Source: Streptomyces roseolilacinus
GTDB lineage: Bacteria > Actinomycetota > Actinomycetes > Streptomycetales > Streptomycetaceae
Direction of reading: 5' to 3'
DNA length: 64,000 nt
Assembly: GCF_014649335.1 (NCBI RefSeq)
Contig: NZ_BMSV01000005.1
Location: 434,001-498,000, forward strand
Shown in pieces: positions 61,736 to 64,000 of this stretch. The position numbers and the translations under genes are program-made. How positions within the stretch are numbered: position 1 is the stretch's first letter; each line of letters starts with the position of its first letter. The notes under the pieces were generated by a model. It worked only from the letters and a program-made list of their open reading frames with translations. It searched no databases and was not told the DNA's origin.

Positions 61736-62923
61736 GTGGTCATGCGGCATCGCCCCAGCGGCACGGACGACGGCCAGGAGGGGCTGTTCTCCGTCGACGA
61801 CCTGGCGGCCCGGTCCGGTGACGCGCCGGCGGCGCGCCGCCGCGCCTTCCGGGACTCACCGGAGGCCCGCAGGATGCTGGACGTCACCGAGATCCACGCG
61901 GAGCCCGCGGCGGCCGCCTCCCACCGGGGCCGGCAGATCATCGCCCGCTTCCCCGAGGCCCGCGTGCTGGAGACGGACTCGCACTGGCGCATCCCCCGCC
62001 TGCACGGCAACGAGGGGAACGCGGAGCGCTGGGTGCGGGTCAAGCGCCAGACGCTCGTGCTCGGCGAGCGCTCCTCGCTCACCACGCGGCCCAACGGCCG
62101 GTCGGCGGACTGGATCGCCCCCGGCCTCAGCAACGGGTGCGCGATGGCGTGCGCGTACTGCTACGTACCGCGCCGCAAGGGGTACGCCAACCCCATCACC
62201 GTCTTCACCAACGTCGAGCGGGTCGTCCACCACCTCGCCCGGCACGTCGCCGCCCAGGGCGCGAAGCCCGAGCCGAACCAGTGCGACCCGCAGGCGTGGG
62301 TCTACGACATCGGGGAGAACGGCGACTGCTCGGTGGACGACCTGATCTGCGACAACACGGCGGACCTGATCGACGCGTTCCGCCGCTGGCCCACGGCCAA
62401 GGCGTCCTTCGCGACCAAGTTCGTCAACCCGGACCTGCTGGAGCTGGATCCCCGGGGCCGCACCCGGATCAGGTTCTCGCTGATGCCGCACGCCGACTCC
62501 CGGACGCTCGACATCCGCACCAGCCCCGTGGAGCGGCGCATCGCGGCGGCGGCGGACTTCCTCGACGCCGGGTACGAGGTCCACTTCAACCTCTCGCCCG
62601 TGGTGGTCCGGCCGGGCTGGGAACAGGACTGGGCCGACCTGCTGCGGCAGCTGGACGACGTGCTGCCGCGGCGGGTCAAGGACCAGGCGCGGGCCGAGAT
62701 CATCATGCTGACCCACAACGAACGCCTCCACGAGGTGAACCTCGACTGGCACCCGCGCGCCGAGGAACTGCTGTGGCGCCCCGGCCTCCAGCAGCCCAAG
62801 CGCTCCCAGAACGGGGACCTCAACGTCCGCTACCGCAACACCGTCAAGTCCGCCTCCCTCGCCACCCTGCGAGGGCTGATCGACGCCCGGGCGCCCTGGC
62901 TGGACGTCCGCTACGCCTTCTGA
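61736..62923 (+). CDS. Spore photoproduct lyase-like radical SAM protein
   Basis: The protein has 395 residues from GTG 61736, with GGAG seven bases upstream; ATG 61742 is possible. The iron-sulfur motif is C135-x3-C139-x2-C142 in SNGCAMACAYCYVPRRKGY. VYDIGENGDCSVDDLICDNT, ATKFVNPDLLELDPRGRTRI, RFSLMPHADSRTLDIRTSPV and VHFNLSPVVVRPGWEQDWAD are the blocks of the SplB family. SplB of endospore formers repairs UV-made thymine dimers in spores. Streptomycetes make no endospores, so this relative probably repairs another lesion or has another substrate. It is monocistronic, with an unusual leader region holding repeats. Confidence 0.88.
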   Translation: MVMRHRPSGTDDGQEGLFSVDDLAARSGDAPAARRRAFRDSPEARRMLDVTEIHAEPAAAASHRGRQIIARFPEARVLETDSHWRIPRLHGNEGNAERWVRVKRQTLVLGERSSLTTRPNGRSADWIAPGLSNGCAMACAYCYVPRRKGYANPITVFTNVERVVHHLARHVAAQGAKPEPNQCDPQAWVYDIGENGDCSVDDLICDNTADLIDAFRRWPTAKASFATKFVNPDLLELDPRGRTRIRFSLMPHADSRTLDIRTSPVERRIAAAADFLDAGYEVHFNLSPVVVRPGWEQDWADLLRQLDDVLPRRVKDQARAEIIMLTHNERLHEVNLDWHPRAEELLWRPGLQQPKRSQNGDLNVRYRNTVKSASLATLRGLIDARAPWLDVRYAF

Positions 62924-62954
62924 GGGCCGCCCGCGCCCCGGCCGGCGCCCCCGG

Positions 62955-63296
62955 TCACTTCAGCGGGTCGTGCCCCCAGTTCATGAGGGAGTAGCGCCAC
63001 CTCGTACGGGTGACGTCACCGCTCGGACGCTGCTCGATGTGGCGGTGGACGTAGCCGACGACCTTCCGCATGTGCGCGACGTCGTCGTCCGTGAGGTCGT
63101 CCTTCTTCGTGCGGAGCAGTTCCACGATGCGCCGCCCGGAGGAGTGCCCCACGCTCTCGCCCCCGTCGCTCTGCCCGACGCTCAGCGACTCCTCGGTGCC
63201 CAGCCACTCCTCCAGCTCGCGGGCGGTCATGTTCACCGCCTCCCCGAACGCGTTCCGCGTCTCGTCCCGGTCCCGTCCCCGGTCCCCGGAGGCCAT
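62955..63296 (-). CDS. DUF3140 protein
   Basis: The protein has 113 residues. The sequence ETRNAFGEAVNMTARELEEW, SVGHSSGRRIVELLRTKKDD and LTDDDVAHMRKVVGYVHRHI is the compact helical DUF3140 pattern, ending in a basic RTRWRYSLMNWGHDP. DUF3140 and DUF2945 proteins often occur together, sometimes fused, in bacteria and fungi, and are linked to stress. ATG 63296 shares its A with the upstream stop (TGATG), so both are translated together. It may bind DNA, but this is unproven. Confidence 0.85.
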   Translation of the reverse strand: MASGDRGRDRDETRNAFGEAVNMTARELEEWLGTEESLSVGQSDGGESVGHSSGRRIVELLRTKKDDLTDDDVAHMRKVVGYVHRHIEQRPSGDVTRTRWRYSLMNWGHDPLK

Positions 63297-63523
63297 CAGG
63301 AGCCCTCGCCCTTCCTGCGCAGGGCTCCGGGCCTGTGCACGGCGGACCGGCCGGACCGGTCGCTCTCCACCTCGTACTGCGGATCGTCCTCCGATGCGTC
63401 CACCGTCCTCCCGGCGGCCTCGGTACGGTCGGTGATCTTCCTCTTCACCTTTCCGGTCACGCGGTGTCCACGGCTCTTCCAGGAGACCGTGTCGCCCTTG
63501 CTGAAGTCGTCCTTCTCCGCCAC
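63296..63523 (-). CDS. DUF2945 (hypervirulence-associated, TUDOR-like) protein
   Basis: The protein has 75 residues from GTG 63523, with GGAGGG about eight bases upstream. FSKGDTVSWKSRGHRVTGKV is followed by KRKITDRTEAAGRTVDASED and DDPQYEVESDRSGRSAVHRP. This is the small SH3/TUDOR-like barrel of the DUF2945 family, ending in ALRRKGEGS. Members are found in soil bacteria and fungi and are often tied to stress or DNA handling; the biochemical role is open. It is coupled by a one-base stop/start overlap to the DUF3140 gene. Confidence 0.85.
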   Translation of the reverse strand: MAEKDDFSKGDTVSWKSRGHRVTGKVKRKITDRTEAAGRTVDASEDDPQYEVESDRSGRSAVHRPGALRRKGEGS

Positions 63524-63842
63524 GACGCTTCCCTCCGCGGGACGTGCTGCTTCGGTACGGGGCCGGACGGCGTCCGCCGGGCCGCCGTCCGGCCCGGTCC
63601 GCGCCTCGGGCATGGACCTCGGACGATGGGTACCCGGCCGGACGTGGCCCGGCAGCCGGTACGGGTGCACCGGCCCGCTTCCAGGTTCGGGCAGGACGCC
63701 CGGGCCCGCATCCGCGCCGTGCCCCTCCGGAGGCGTACGGGCCCACCCGCATCCGGCCCGGGGCACACCGCCGAAGCCCCAGGGCGGAACGCGCCGCCGC
63801 CGGGCACCGGCGGACCGCAGACGGACGTGAAAGGTGGACGCC
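63524..63842. other. Divergent intergenic region
   Basis: About 320 bases lie between the DUF2945 gene (minus) and the small membrane protein gene (plus). No gene, clear promoter or hairpin was found. Confidence 0.4.
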
Positions 63843-64000
63843 ATGACCGAGCCCCTGCGCCCTCCCGGTGAGACACCCCCGGTCGAGGGTTCCACCGCCG
63901 AGGCCCACGTCGAGAAGCCCGACGGCGGGATCTGGGAACACCCCCGTGTGTGGCTGACCCTCGTCCTCATCGGCTGCGTCATGGTGGCGGGCTACTTCCT
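63843..64000 (+). CDS. Small membrane protein (DUF6480-like), cut by window end
   Basis: ATG 63843 has AAAGGTGG seven bases upstream. The visible 52 residues are a hydrophilic stretch MTEPLRPPGETPPVEGSTAE, then HVEKPDGGIWEHPRVW and a hydrophobic helix LTLVLIGCVMVAGYFL. This fits a one- or two-helix actinobacterial membrane protein of the DUF6480 kind, unknown in function. The 3' end is outside the window. Confidence 0.6.
   Translation, partial: MTEPLRPPGETPPVEGSTAEAHVEKPDGGIWEHPRVWLTLVLIGCVMVAGYF

Overview
The window is very GC-rich, with codon third positions almost all G or C. It carries many GTG starts, short divergent or convergent operons separated by long perfect GC hairpins, and genes typical of high-GC actinobacteria: mycothiol-linked formaldehyde detoxification, Zur-controlled ribosomal protein L32, DUF305/DUF4396/DUF6153 copper-type proteins, an ECF41 sigma factor and a spore-photolyase-like radical SAM protein. 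This points to a Streptomyces-type chromosome, probably an arm or accessory region. No transposase, integrase, phage gene, CRISPR array or rRNA was seen. One tRNA gene, tRNA-Cys(GCA), lies near the middle.

Layout. Bases 1-5.9 kb: the tail of an aminoglycoside-phosphotransferase-like gene, an orphan barstar-domain protein, TerB, three tiny membrane proteins and an uncharacterised ORF that has lost its stop codon. 5.5-8.0 kb: an overlapping minus-strand operon of RsbQ-like hydrolase, PAS-PP2C phosphatase (RsbP-like) and STAS anti-anti-sigma factor. 8.6-12.8 kb: DinB-like protein, secreted LasA-type M23 peptidase, a small unknown protein and an AlkZ-like winged-helix protein. 13-15.4 kb: copper-type genes with a CsoR-like operator. 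15.8-19.6 kb: DUF1259 protein and two arabinan-type GH43 genes, the second frameshifted. 19.7-23.5 kb: amidinotransferase, RBBP9-like hydrolase with divergent MerR regulator, and a CPA2 antiporter. 24.5-27.5 kb: mycothiol-dependent formaldehyde dehydrogenase, metallo-beta-lactamase partner and aldo-keto reductase. 27.9-35 kb: a sigma factor fused to a CAP domain, a DUF11 protein, a membrane protein and a drug efflux pump.

The most unusual block is 35.2-42.9 kb: tRNA-Cys, two overlapping LysR genes, and divergently a cyclodipeptide synthase, an NCS1 permease, a rhodanese, a secreted thioredoxin, a subtilase and a thioredoxin reductase. The synthase aligns residue for residue with the AlbC catalytic set at a constant offset, but no usual cyclodipeptide oxidase, P450 or methyltransferase is present.

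43-49.6 kb: a RibD-like reductase, the Zur-box rpmF-cobW zinc-starvation operon, a two-repeat secreted protein, an acetyltransferase, a histone-tail-like protein and a MacB-type ABC exporter. The exporter is divergent from a NarL-type two-component system (49.8-51.6 kb). 52-57.8 kb: a 34-residue Cys-rich peptide with a near-perfect Shine-Dalgarno behind an unknown gene, an AraC regulator, a secreted protein, a 2H phosphoesterase, an acetyltransferase and a flavodoxin-fold oxidoreductase. 58-64 kb: ECF41 sigma with its FAD oxidoreductase, a DUF4190 protein, the radical SAM photolyase-like protein, DUF3140 and DUF2945 proteins and the start of a small membrane protein.

All calls come from reading the sequence and translations by eye; no database search was run.
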